From Trifolium pratense (Eukaryota > Streptophyta > Magnoliopsida > Fabales > Fabaceae), in contig NC_060065.1 in assembly GCF_020283565.1 (NCBI RefSeq), positions 41,590,409 to 41,654,408 of the forward strand: a stretch of DNA of 64,000 nucleotides, written 5' to 3'. This document shows positions 34,776-47,285 of the stretch, in pieces. Made by a program: the position numbers and the translations under genes. The notes under the pieces are model-generated. The model searched no databases and was not told the DNA's origin. It saw only the letters and a program-made list of their open reading frames with translations. Each line of letters starts with the position of its first letter. Positions within the stretch are counted from its first letter, which is position 1.

Positions 34776-37700
34776 CGAGGACGATTGAATTATCCAATTA
34801 AATACATCAGTTAGATAATACAACAAACAATAACTTCAGAGTATCATTCAGATAATTAATATAGATAGAGTTAGAACTGAAAATCATAATAAACTACAAC
34901 ACATCAAACATAATTGTTTTTGAAGAAGACAATTATTGATGTTGATTAATGATATCAACATTCAAATAATCAGGTGGATCTAAGACAGTAAACCGAACTC
35001 TTGCGCCAGGTTGTATTTAGCATTCTGAACAAATTCAAACCATCCCCCAGATATAGACCTCTCATTCCTATTTCTTGAAGATGTTTTGATGGCACAATTC
35101 GGGGAAATATTTGTGTTGTCTAAAACCATAACAATTTGGTCTTGTTGTGGTCCCAAACACATCCTACTTATGCTTGTAGGGAAATGCTTGATAGTGAAAA
35201 ATTATTCGGAACTAAGGATAAATTTTCATAATCAAAGAATTAAAGTTTCAATTTGTCTATGCAAATAGCTATACATCTTGAAAAACGAAAAGCAAAATTT
35301 GAGAACGCACGAACAATATCATTTGAAGAACACTATGGTTTAAGAAAAAATAGAGGTGACTAATTCATCAAAGACTACATAAAATCATACAGCTCCCCGT
35401 ACATTTTTTAGAGATATAAAATTTGAAATTTATTGATGCTAAAACTTAAGGAATAGATAAAAAATTTCATTGAAGACTAATTCATCAAAACAATACATTA
35501 GATAAAAAAATTAAAATAAATTTCATTGAACACCAATTCATCAAATCAATGTATTAGTAAAAAAACAAATCTATAAGTAAATACTTTGAACTTTAAAAGA
35601 GGAAGTGAATTGACCTCCTTGAGTTAGGTTGAAATGTCACTCATCCCCGTGTGTTTTTTAGATATATAAAATTTGGAATTTATTGATGCTAAAACTTAGA
35701 TTATATTACTCTGTTGTATTAAGAAGTTAGAATATCTAAGTAAAAATTAATGTAATTAGATGAGATTGAACCATTTTATCATTAAAATTTGAATTCTTAA
35801 GTCGCAATCAATCTAATTGGATAAGATTGAATCGATAATACATAAAAGTTAGAATTACTAAATTGTAGTTAGTCTAATTAAGTGAGAAATATTACTCCAT
35901 TAACTTGTAACGTGAAATTCATGCTCTAATATTCTTGGAAAATAGAAAACTAAAATAAATTTCATTGAATACTAATTCATTAAAACAATACATTAGATGA
36001 AAAAACTTAAGATAAATTTAGTTGAAGATCAATTCATTAAATCAATGTATTAGTAAAAAAATAAATATATAAGTAAATACAGTACTTCAAACCTATTGAA
36101 TACACAAAGAGAAAATTATATTGACCTCCTTGAAAACGAACATCTTTATAAACAAATGTAAAGAACATTATGAGGCATAAACAATTGTTGATTAAAGAAA
36201 TTGGATTTGTTAAACGTTGGAATTAAAATATTTGTTATACTAAAAATTGCAAATAAAATATTAAAGAAATTGGAGTGTAAGATAAGCATAAAATATTCAA
36301 AAATAAAATTACTCACAATTTGATTCGATTTGGATTAAAAATTATAAGAATCCAATCTGACCCGGTCCAACTTGTGGTACGGGTATGCACGGGAACATTC
36401 AATTTGGTTTAATAAAAACTTGCAATATTTAGTTTAATAACAGTGCAATATATATTGGCCAGAAACTATTCGACATAAGTTTGCACTTCATTAATTATTA
36501 CAATAGAGAAGAGTTTAGATAACAGTCAGACTAAACACGTTTAAGGTAAAAATAATTACAATAAATTTGAATTTGAAACAACAAATACAACATTCATTGC
36601 CGTCAGTAATATTAGTAGACAATGGGGTCGTTTCTATTGCTTTAGTGCTTTTCACCAATAAATATCTTGTTCTTCAATGGCCTTAATACTACAGTAGACC
36701 ATGACAGCTGCTGATGTGGGGATAGATCCCATCCAAATTTTGGAGTCAATACTTCCCCACATACACCTACTAAATTATGAACTTCAAAATTCAATCTAAA
36801 ATGATAGGATAAATGGCAGTGGCAACATTGTAATGCAGCTTTTAATCTAAGGAAAACTACAGCTGCATCAGCCACGTTAGGTTCGGCTTCAATGTTATCT
36901 TAACTAACACGCCGAAAGAAGGAGCAGCTCTCACATGCTACCTAGGACAGACAGCCTGGTGGATCAATTTTTGCTCTACCTCTTAACAGTATAAAAAATA
37001 TTACAAAAACAAAAAACAGTGATGGTAACTGCATCTATTCTTCAACATTAAAATTATATTCAGCAATTGTCCAAAGCCTAAAACATTCAAGAGTTCATGA
37101 TTGTTACTCTCTTCCCCAATTGTTGTCTTGCAAGAAACGTACCCCCCTATAAAAAAAAAGAAGATCAAATCAGAAATAATGATACACACAAAATTAGGCG
37201 AAAAAAACAGCAAGAAAAAGAAGAAAGAAAATGGTGAAATTCTCTTGAAACCAATTGTGTGCAGTCGCTGCGACCTCCATCCTGCAACCTCTGTCACTCA
37301 TCGTCGACCTTCTCTAACCCTCCATGATGATAACAAACACTCCAATAAATCCAAACAATTGCACTTTTTTTATATCATTGGTGATCCAAAACAATCAAAT
37401 GAGAAGTTTGTAGAGAAAGAAAAGAGATAAACAACTATAAAAGACAATTTCTGAAATTTTCAAAACCAAATAGATATACATAGATGTGAAGTTCATATCA
37501 GACCAAATATTTGTTGATGCTGGGATCCTGCCCAAATATCATCTCATAATTCATGTTATCAAAATCTGCAAATTAATAAGAAGATAAATAAAACAATCCA
37601 TCTACTTATATACATCAATTATTGAGATTTATTTAATAATAAGCATTTCCTTTGAATAGTTCCAAATGCTTTGATGTTTATCATACAAAAAATGCAATAA

Positions 37701-38988
37701 AAATATGTCATGTATGAATAAGAAGATAAAGATTTAAAGGATATTTATTTTGAAACTCAACCATATCAGACACTTACCACACATCATAACAATCATGGAT
37801 AACCTAGATCCATGAAATTTAACAAACATGAATTCATATAGAAAATAAAAACAATCTTCAATAGTTTAGCCTCTTTTAGGAGTGTAACAAAATAGTAAAA
37901 AAAAATAAAAAATCATAATCTCAAAACCATTGAGTAAAAGTAGTCCATATGAACTGATTTGGGACTCTCAAATTTATTTAAGCCAATTAGATTAACCTCA
38001 AAGTGAATGCATATGGAGAAGAATGCACAATAGTTCGATTGAATGGTTAAGGTACTTCCTGACATTAAATTGATATAAAGATCAATAATGCCCTGTTACT
38101 TGCTATTGTAACTGTGTTGTGAGGTAGTAAGTTTAGGGATCAAACTACTATAAGCATCTAAATTATGCAAAGGTTTTTCAAACAACACGGTTAATAGGAT
38201 TTTCAAAGTGTTGAGAGTAAAATCAACTAAAATTAAACATTAAAAATTATCAATGCAAGGCCAACTCAAACACATCTAATGACTAATTTGAACCGATAAT
38301 TAGATAGTCAAATCAAAGAACATAAAAATTCATGTTATAAGAAATGAACATATAAGGAAAGATAATTAAATAGTCAAATAGGATAATAGTCATTTTTTAC
38401 TTGAACAAAAATAACATGAACAGAATTATGCAATTTGAAAGAACTATGCAGTTTTAAATCAATTTCAGTCCAAATGCAATCACAATTTAAAAAAGTCAAG
38501 AATCCAAAAATGTTAATAGAATTAATAGATATCAAGTTCACATATCGGTGCAATTTCAGGTTTAGTAAATGTAGCCATGTGTTTACCAAATGCAACTATC
38601 ACATACTCATGAAATAGTGAAGAAAATTCATTTCAGGTTGAGTAATCAAGTAATGGTTCAATCCTTTTTTTAAAGTTTTATCATCAAGTAACATAGACTA
38701 ACCTGAATGGCTTGAGCCCTCAACTCCTTGGTCAAAACAATGGGCATAAATCACTGAAATTCCTAAATGGCTTGAGCCCTATTATCCATACCTTTTGGTT
38801 TCAGTCCATGCCTTTCAGTCAACACATGTAGTCTAGTTAAAAGCTATATCCTCCTGTAAACCAATATTAAAATAAAAATTAAATCATGATTAATATAAGA
38901 GATTAAGAAAACATAAAATACGCAATTAAGGAGATTAATTGAAACATGTATTCTTGTAACAAATAGTTGAAATTGGATTAGAATAATG
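34776..38988. other. AT-rich stretch, possible Helitron interior
   Basis: No gene is supported. Repeated words such as gaacaccaattcatcaa and attagtaaaaaaataaat (about 35460-35580 and 35950-36080) form degenerate direct repeats. A moderately GC-rich stretch near 36340-36400 has acccggtccaacttgtgg. Another, at 36640-36960 on the minus strand, has a 77-codon frame without a known motif. This may be the interior of the Helitron whose end is at 34748. Confidence 0.35.
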
Positions 38989-40109
38989 CTAACAAAATAC
39001 GCAACTCAAGACTATGCTTTCCGGACAACTTGGGTTAAAAAACAACCGTGTGCAATTCATACAGTTTTGTATGTGAAAGTAGTCTACAAATTCCATATCA
39101 ATTACTTCAGTTTCAATATGCAAAACATAAATATATTTAGACAAACTATTAGCCTTCATGTATATTGTAAAACTAAATATAAATATATATGTTATACTCA
39201 TCTAACCTTGAAAAGTCTTGGCCTTTGCTAGTTGCACAATCACTACTGCATTGTTGTAATCTCCAGAAGCAATAAAAGCATTCAGTTCATCAACATACGG
39301 ACCAAATAGAGTGCATTGAATCTTATGCCTATGACATGGAAATTAATATAACAAACTCAGTTACACATCTTATTTTACTTTGATTCAATTTATAATGCAA
39401 GTTTCATTATGCTATAAGTAAAAAACCCAGACTTAGTATAGAGCAACAGATAAAAATTTCCATACCCTTGTGCCTCTAGAGCAATCACATTAAGCTTAGT
39501 GGTAGATCCATGCTGGCTTGTTACCTCACGTTTTGTTCCAACACCAGTCAACACCCCTATAACATCTGAAAAATAACATAGAAAATACTTAGTAATCAAA
39601 ATTTTTTTATCATATATACATACAAACTTTTGGAAGAAATAACATAGAAAATACTCAAATGCAAAACACATACCCACTAAATAGTCAGTATCATAACTTC
39701 CACTCACAACATCAGAAATAGGAACTAAATGAAAAGGAGATCCCTTAACATCATGGTTCGTAATCCTCTGAACCACCGATCCAAACTGGAAATTCAGCTT
39801 GTAGCGATGCTGAGTAGTACGGTATGCTCCACCATTAGTCGAAACCCCCAAATTTTCAAAACTATAAACTTTTCCTTCACTTAAATCATCCTTAAATTTA
39901 TAGATAAGTGTTTTCTTAACAGTAGCATGGATTCTACCACCCTCAGAATCCATCAAAACCATTTCTAAAGAGAAAGGACTGTTAGGTCGAGAGAAATCAG
40001 AAACTTCCCATAGCCTTAAAATTTTTGCCTTTAAATTCCAACTTGTTCTCTCAGAATCAATTTTTTCAATTTCAGAAAAATGTTCACCATTACCAATCAT
40101 GAAAGCCAT
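38989..40109 (-). CDS. RPA70-like single-stranded DNA-binding protein, probably Helitron-borne (four exons)
   Basis: Exons on the minus strand: 40109-39674, 39565-39466, 39328-39207 and 39083-38989. The 753 nt give 250 residues, and all junctions are GT-AG and in frame. The N-terminal OB fold (about residues 20-135) has SLEMVLMDSEGGRIHATVKK, KVYSFENLGVSTNGGAYRTT and HRYKLNFQF. A linker, PISDVVSGSYDTDYLVDVIG, leads to a second OB fold (about 140-225) with TKLNVIALEAQGHKIQCTLF and VDELNAFIASGDYNNAVVIV. The tail is HIQNCMNCTRLFFNP. This matches DNA-binding domains A and B of replication protein A large subunits. A cellular RPA70 is over 600 residues with a C-terminal zinc finger, which is absent here. 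Short RPA-like proteins of this form are typical cargo of plant Helitrons, and a Helitron-like end lies at 34748. The stop could also be skipped if a later exon exists (GTTAGC donor-like at 38992). Confidence 0.78.
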
Positions 40110-41089
40110 TTTAAAAAAAAAAAGGGTTTTTTTTTTTAATTTCGAAAATAAAAGCGTGTTTGAAAAAAGGAAGTAAAACAGACTAGGTGTGGAGGGTATG
40201 AATTTGTTTGGTGCAGCGGAGACAATAAACTACATACCTGCTTAAATAGACAAAACCTCTAACCCTATTTCAATTATAAAATGAATAAATCGATTAAACC
40301 CTAAGGCGGGAGAATCTGAAATTGAAATTCAAAGTTACCTTTTACCTATTCATCTGATCTTATCCCTTTGGAGAAAATCTGAAAATTGATGCCAACAGCA
40401 TGCGCCTTGACCAAACCTGCAAAATCAACAGAGAATGAATCAATAAAATGGGTATTATTCAACATTGGGTTTTTCATCTTGTAAAGACATGAGAAAAAAT
40501 TCCCAAATTAGAGGAGGATTTGAAGAGAGATAAGGGATTAAAATGGATTTTCTGAAGCTTTGACAGTGTGAGAAGTAGATGTTGCATGGATAAGGGATTG
40601 AAGACTTTTGATTTGAAAATTGTTTCAAAGTTCATAGCCCAAAGGAGAAGATGAATTCAGAGAGCACATGTGAGAAAGGAGAAGATGAAAACGACATATG
40701 AGAGCTATTCGCTGTCTTTGTTTGGCCGGATGCGTTTTTTTTATTATTTTGCACAATCCGGACCGGGCTTGGTTAATATGGTTGGACTGGACTCTTGCCT
40801 TAGGCCCAATAAGCGAACAGATGAATTGGAGGGAAAGATAATTCAAAATCATGGCCAAAAGAAGCAAAAATTTTAAAAATTTTCCAGCTAGGAATTTGGC
40901 AGATTAGATGTGTGATTAACATGTGTCAAAAATTGCCATTTAGCTGAGTTCAATTTGTGTAGTTCTAATGATAGTATTGGTGAGCTTTGTGCTATGGGCT
41001 TTATGTTTTTATGTTAGTAGTCTGGTCATTAGGCATTATTATATGTTTTTATGTTAGTAGTCTAGTTATCTGACTCTAGCCGTCATTTT
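40110..41089. other. Upstream region of the RPA-like gene
   Basis: No coding region is supported. A GT-AG-like leader intron is possible near 40330-40430. About 40975-41070 contains a short direct repeat (tatgttttt atgttagtagtct, twice). It leads into the LTR-like end and primer binding site at 41113. Confidence 0.35.
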
Positions 41090-41112
41090 GTATTTCTCTC
41101 TGAATTTTAACA

Positions 41113-41124
41113 TGGTATCAGAGC
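41113..41124 (+). mobile_element. Retrotransposon primer binding site (initiator Met tRNA)
   Basis: TGGTATCAGAGC, complementary to the 3' end of initiator methionyl-tRNA, directly follows a sequence ending ...TTTTAACA. That is the layout of a Ty1-copia or TRIM left LTR end plus primer binding site. The LTR start was not defined. Confidence 0.7.
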
Positions 41125-41189
41125 CGGGTTAACGACTACAATGTGGACATTTGACTCAGGCACACGCTAAGCGTGAGGGTTGGTGATGG

Positions 41190-41302
41190 AATATGTAAGT
41201 TGTGTTGTTGGAGTTTGTTTGAAGTCCACATTGCTAGGTTCCCGAGCTATTAAGTGTATAAATATGTGAGGACAACCTCACACTATAAGCTAACTTTTGG
41301 GG
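41190..41302 (+). mobile_element. TRIM/LTR fragment
   Basis: Homologous to 10907-11013 (ttgttggagttt, tgtataaatatgtga, taacttttgggg). It lies about 70 bp after the primer binding site, so it is probably the second LTR of a very short TRIM-type element. It is interrupted at 41311 by a hAT-like MITE. Confidence 0.55.
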
Positions 41303-41310
41303 TTGAGATC

Positions 41311-41785
41311 TAGGGCCGGTCCCGATTATTTGGAGGCCCGGTTTAAAAATTAAAACCGGACCCTATATAAAATAATGTTAAAAAATTAAAAAGAATTATC
41401 CTTTATTTAAATTATAAGTAACATAAAAAAAAATCCAACAATAAATTGGTTCAAGTAATAAGAGTCTTTGTCCCCTTAAACATGTGGTCATGGATTCGAT
41501 TTCATGGCTCGTGCTCACGAAGAAAATTTTGTTTTTTTTTGGTTGGGAGTGAGAAAATTCATAATCAAGAATCTTGTAATTATTACAGGGTCTCAAAATT
41601 AACATTGGTAATATATAACTACTATTATAGGGTCTGAAAATTAATCTATTGACTACATCTGCTATTTTATAAATACTAACAATATATGACTATTATTATA
41701 CGACCTCAAAATTTTGAATTGAGGCCTCCAAAATTTGGAGGCTCGATGCCGTCGCTCACCTTGCAACCCCTTGGTGTCGGGCCTG
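41311..41785. mobile_element. hAT-like MITE with perfect 8-bp target duplication
   Basis: The ends TAGGGCCGGTCC and (reverse complement) CAGGCCCGACAC are short inverted repeats of hAT type. TTGAGATC flanks both sides exactly (41303-41310 and 41786-41793). The 475-bp element holds no transposase. It sits inside the TRIM-like sequence. Confidence 0.8.
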
Positions 41786-41876
41786 TTGAGATCCAAGCAT
41801 ATTTAACAATTGAACATGTCTTAGACAACTTGCTAGATTAGTATTTATGACCTTGTCAAGTTGTCACGATGAACTA

Positions 41877-42178
41877 AATTGCATATTTAGCCTCTTATGT
41901 TTATTTTAAGTTTCAATGGTCCCTTATGTTATTGATATCGACATAAGTCATCCTTTTCGTTAATTTCTTCGAACTTTTCGTTAATTTTAAGTTACTTTCT
42001 TCTAAAACTTTCACATAGTACCCTTCTAAGTTGTCTGCGTACACAAAACTAAACTATTAGTCATGTAGACGATTTAAATAAAAATTTGGTTAAACGGACC
42101 AACTTAAAAGTTTTTAAACGTAATAGACCAAATTGAAATCTAAAATAAACACAAAAGGACCAAGTATACAGTTAAGTC
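41877..42178. mobile_element. Foldback MITE
   Basis: The left end (gcatatttagcctcttatgt, then ttattttaagtttcaatgg) pairs with the right end (ccaaattgaaatctaaaataa, then aaaaggaccaagtatac). About 300 bp, non-coding. Confidence 0.6.
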
Positions 42179-42195
42179 ATTTTTTTTTCTATGGA

Positions 42196-42360
42196 ATTCC
42201 CTCCAATTTTCCTAAGTGTGAGAATCTACACCATTAATCATTTTATCTCTTCGAATTTCGACACTAAAGTAAATTTGTTGGAGTAGATTTTCGTGAATGG
42301 ATTTTCTCCCGTGAAAATCGCTCCAATTTTCTCAAGTGTGAGAATCTACACCATTAAATT
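42196..42360. repeat. Direct repeat, ~120-bp period
   Basis: The words ctccaatttt and aagtgtgagaatctacacca recur at about 42202 and 42324, with related sequence between them. Confidence 0.6.
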
Positions 42361-44202
42361 AAAATGACAAAAGTAAAATTATGAGAAAAAATGATGAATT
42401 ATAAAAAGTTTGAAGTTGATTCAATTATCTTATTAAAATAAAACATAAGTTAGTAAAAATAAGGCAAAAGTTCGTGAAAAAAAGGTTAACAAACGAGTCC
42501 TTTTTTTTTGTCATATAAACTTAGAGAGCAGATTCTCTCAATTTGAAAATAAACTGCAGAGGGAGCGGTTCAAATCCCCACCATTCACATTTATGTTTTT
42601 GTATTTTTATTTTATTTTATTGTTTAATAAAGGAACAAGATTGCACATGAGGAAACATTAATGAGAGAGGATTTGCTCTCATAAACTTATAAGTTATAAA
42701 ATTAAAATCTGACATTGAATTGATGGTGGTTGTGGGCTGCAAGCACAATGGAAAATGGTATTTGCAAAAATGTTAGCACTCCAACGTTCAAGTCAGTAAC
42801 AACTCAATATGAATGTGTATGAATTGGGTGAAATGTGTGTATTTTGAGAGTGAGTGTTTGGACGTATATGTAGGCATTAGGATTCATGAAGGAATGCACA
42901 ATAGCCTTGTAGGCCCCTTTATGTGAGAGAATCTGAGGATAATACATTTCATGCAAGAAACTAATTTATCTGTTATGGATAGTGCATCATTAAGAGTGGT
43001 GAGCCTTTAACTGGATATAGATGAGTCATATTGGACCACAAAATATGTTGGGCCTTTTGAGTGATATGTGCTTTAGTCCAGTCCGAAACACCAGAAAAAT
43101 GGATGAGTCATAGGATGAGTCATATTGGAAGATTTTTTCCCATTTAGACGAGAGAGTAAAGTGTGATCTATCACCATATCACTTCATTCAAATTTCTCAC
43201 ATGTTACTCTCTTTTAAAAAATGGAGATAGAACACATTTTATTCTCTCATGTTTATTCCCCAAACAATTTTTTCACAAATTTAGAAAATAAAAATTAGTA
43301 TGTTAAATTGAAGGTCTGCAATCAATTTAGTCTGCCGTGACAGAGTACAGTCCCATGATTATAAACTAAATTTGTAGGAACATTGCATGTAATATAGAGA
43401 AATCGGGGTTCGAATGCTGGTACTCCTATTTATTCACCTTAAAAAGATAGAATTATAGTCACTATACTATTTGACAAAAAAAGTTACAACTCATCGAAAG
43501 GTGATCCAAATCCTTTCGTTGGATCTTGCAGTCACCGCAGATGATTCAGACTTTTTTGAAAATTCGTTGTTGGTAGAAATTTCTTATAAATTAATGTCAT
43601 AGATACAATTTATGACTCCACATAAAAAAAATAATTTGAAGAGAAATTTTTAAATATCTTCGAGTTTGTTGGATGTTGATATCATGTAAAAAAAATCATT
43701 CAAAATTTAAATTTATTTAAAATAAATTAATAAGGCATTGATCATTGTATGTATATCAATATATAATTTTGATTATGAATATCATTAATCGTCTATTTGT
43801 AAAAATTATAAGAATTTGATATTTTGAAAATATTCATCAAGATAAATCAAACAAGATCTTATACGATAATATTTACATTTATATACTTTTAGAAAAATAT
43901 GGTCAAAACAAAACATATAATATTAATTGAATTTTGCTTTGATACTCAACCAAACTCGAAGAGTATATATCGAATGTTCTCCAAATAATAATCGTGATGC
44001 TTTCTCGTGGATAATTTCGTTTAAATTTTGAAAGTGTAAGTACATTTTTTTTCCACTTCTATTAATTTGGAAAACACTTGCGAATTCGGAAATTTTCGAT
44101 TTTGAATTTCATAATTGATGTGAGAAGATTCAAGCCACCACATTTTTTTTTTATAAGCATTCAAGCCACCACATTGATGTTAACAAATTCATTTGTGGAT
44201 CT
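42361..44202. other. Intergenic, scattered repeat scraps
   Basis: No gene is supported. Two B-box-like words (gagcggttcaaatcccc near 42564 and cggggttcgaatgctgg near 43405) suggest old SINE fragments. A short direct repeat, atgagtcatattgga, occurs near 43021 and 43114. Confidence 0.4.
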
Positions 44203-45082
44203 AAATTGTGAAAAAAAATTTTCCTACCCCAACATTTATCCCTTTACCCCTACAAACAAATCGATATTCCAATTTTACCCCTTTTGGAAATTTTAAAAAA
44301 TGAGTTTAAAAAAAAAAAACAATTAGCCACGGTTTCCGGTAACAAGTCAGTTGGGAAAAAGAGTTCATGAAAGTGTTAGCCACGGTTTAACCGTGGCAAA
44401 CATATGAATCGGGGAAAAAAATCATTCAAGTCGATAAAAGTTAGATTCATTACGATTTTTATCAATCGAGTGGACTGATGCAAACATATACACAAATCGA
44501 TTACCTTAGTTGGAAAAATAACACCTCTAGTTATTATCTTCAACACTTTTATATTCATAACCTAAGTTATTTTGCAGACTTAGACACTATCTTTCTCCCT
44601 AATTCTTTCAATTGAAACTATTAAGATTGAAATTGTTCTGTTAATTGAGTTGTGAATATATGCTGTTTGGGCGTGAAAGTGAGTATATGCTGTTTGGGCA
44701 AATGTCTTATGCATATTATGCAGAAAATTTGAGTTAGGAGGACCTGCGCTTACTACAGCTGTAGAGGGCGCTACAACAGTCTGGTCATTGTTTGCATCTA
44801 CATTTGATTGAAGTTTTTTTTTTCCAGATTCTAATGTTTACCATGGTTAAACCGTGGCTAACACTTTCTTGAACTCTTTTTCCCTCTTCCAGTTTACACT
44901 TGTTACCGGAGAACATAAAAAAAGTATTCCGGTAAATCTTCACATTAGCCATGGTTAAACCGTGGCTAATTGTTTAAAACTCATTTTTTGAATTTTTCAA
45001 AGGGGTAAAATGGGAATATCGATTTGTTTGTAGGGGTAAAGTGTTAAATGTTGGGGTAGGAAAAAAAAATTTCCTAAATTGT
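44203..45082. mobile_element. Large foldback element with a repeated palindromic motif
   Basis: Left arm about 44206-44400 and right arm about 44838-45080 are inverted copies (cctacccc-aac, caaacaaatcgatattcc, attttacccctttt and others). GCCACGGTTTAACCGTGGC (44379-44397), itself a palindrome, has partner copies at 44841-44858 and 44948-44966, with a half copy at 44326. The ~440-bp centre has no recognised coding region. Confidence 0.75.
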
Positions 45083-45118
45083 TTACTGTACTAATAAACA
45101 GGAATTGTCCAAATTGAC

Positions 45119-45121
<3 letters not shown>

Positions 45122-45191
<70 letters not shown>
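45122..45191. repeat. (TA)n microsatellite
   Basis: Pure TA run of about 70 bp. Confidence 0.97.
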
Positions 45192-45195
<4 letters not shown>

Positions 45196-47255
45196 GATGC
45201 AACGAACTTGTACTAATATTTCTTTTATTGAAATTTGTATTTTTTTTTTTTTTTGGTACAAAAATTTGTATATTTTATTTTGAGGTGCTTGGTGGAGGTG
45301 ACGGCCCCTAAATGATTTGCGACCTCCTAAGGGTGCAATATGTCCAATTTTTTTTCCTAAGCGAAAGGGATTGACATCAGGGGATGCTTCGCTCCCGTCC
45401 TTTGGCTATATCTTCTTATTATATTAAAAAAAAAAGAAATAAATATAAAAATTGTGGGACATAAACCTAACACAGTGAGTCCAAACAAAAGTGCGTAGAA
45501 CAATTAATCATACCAACTTCTAGAACAATTAATGTACTAACTGATCTCCTAGTTGCGTTGTCGTGTTATTGTGGAGGCTTCGTAGGAGTTATTGGTTGAG
45601 GTGTTTTCTTTTGTTGGAGTTGTTATCTGGTGTATTCTATTGGTGGCTTTATTTTTCTAGTTCAATTCTTCGACCAAATGATAATAATGTGAAGTTTCTA
45701 CAACCATTTTATAGGTGGATGAATTTTAATAACTATAAATTGAGCTCTATTAATAATATTTTTACTTATCGAGAAAAAAAGGCCAATGACCAAAGTGGAA
45801 ATGTCCAATTTGGTTTTATATTTCTTTTTACTTTTGTTCATGAACATATGGCTACCAAATTCTTGCCAAACCATGCCAAAAAGTTGCACTAAACAAATAT
45901 AGCGAGACACTACCATTTTCTTTACGGAAAACGTCACACTATCATATATAGCAACGTACTAATATTTTTTTTAGGAATTAACGCAAATGCCAAAAAAAAA
46001 CAATCTATATTTACCATGTTAAGAAAAAATCATAATGCTAAATCAGAGTCAAGATCCTCATTTTTTATCTCTCCATTTTTGTCATTATACTAATATTTTG
46101 AGAATATAAATACAATAATGTGATATTTTGTGAATCCAAATATTTAATATATATTTGAAACATACTCAAAACTATAGTAACAAAGAGAGATAATGGAGAA
46201 AAAAATGGAGAGACCTATATCTTTATATAAAGAGGATACAAAAAATTTTGGTGTGGATTTTTCATAATACCAACAATATTCTTATTTTTTTTAGCAGCAA
46301 AAATATTTTAATAAACAAACTCACCATACCATAAGACATGTCTTTTTTATTTTTTAGCAGCAAAAATCTTTTATTAACAAATTCAACATAACATAAGACA
46401 TATTTTTTTTAAATTTTTTTTTACATAAACTTACATAATAAACACAGACAAACACGTGATAACTGGTTAGGACTAATAAAAGAGTCGGTGTCCGAATACA
46501 ATGCATTTGCTCTTCTCCATTTTAAAATGAGTGGTAAATATTTATCATTTAAAGAGAAAATAATAATGCTAAATTAAGATGAATAAAAAAAAAGTGTCCA
46601 ACCAATTGTTAGTTGGTTTAGTGGTGATTGACACTGAACTTGGTAGGGAGGATCATTGCTCGATCCCCCGCAATTGTGATCACGAGGGGACTGAAACCAC
46701 TTGATGACAGAACTAACCCCCGAATCAGATTCAATTGGTGGTGAAAAACAAAAACAAAAAATCAGTGTCTGATTATCAATTATTGTCATTTACTCTTCTT
46801 CATTTTAAAATGTGTGACTTAGTTTGACGGATTTGGATTCTCTACATTTAAAAATCTTAAATTCACATATATTTACTTGCATTTAGTGTAAAAATATTAG
46901 GAGAGAGATAGTATGATGCATGGTAATGACAAAATTGACCTTAAAAATAAACTAAATATAAGTGAATGTAGAGAATCCAAATCCCAGTTTGACCATCTAC
47001 AGTTGTACACTATTCTCATATTTATTTTCAACCATATTTTTCTACTAATAAATAAACAAATACAAATATTAAGTTATTAACATATAAGATGTTAGATTTA
47101 TTTCGATGAATATTTTTAAATTATAAACTTTTTACAATTTTTATTATTATACAATTAAATATATTAATAGTCAAAATTATGCATTTATTATATAAAACTT
47201 TCATCTTAGTCATTCATTGTGAGACTGAGAAAGTAGATAATTCTATATTTTGTTC
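45192..47255. other. Intergenic upstream of SRG1-like gene 1
   Basis: No gene is supported. A frame at 45563-45892 has no family motif. The block 46590-46745 is SINE-like (separate entry). Confidence 0.4.
46590..46745 (+). mobile_element. SINE-like element
   Basis: The tRNA-like head gttagttggtttagtggtga (A-box-like) is followed by ttgctcgatcccccgc (B-box-like). The tail ends in an A-rich run. On each side lies related sequence (gtgtccgaatac...ctccattttaaaatg and gtgtctgattatc...cttcattttaaaatg), which suggests it sits between two copies of an older short repeat. Confidence 0.5.
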
Positions 47256-47258
47256 TAA

Positions 47259-47266
47259 TATAAAAG
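47259..47266 (+). promoter_or_regulatory. TATA box of SRG1-like gene 1
   Basis: TATAAAAG lies only 20 bp before the first ATG (47286). Transcription would be expected to start near 47290, which favours the next in-frame ATG at 47301. Confidence 0.5.
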
Positions 47267-47285
47267 GACACCACCTTAATTAAGT

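Noticed and set aside
45563..45892. 109-codon frame
   Set aside because: No family motif. The opposite strand is also open over much of it, so it is likely chance in low-complexity DNA.
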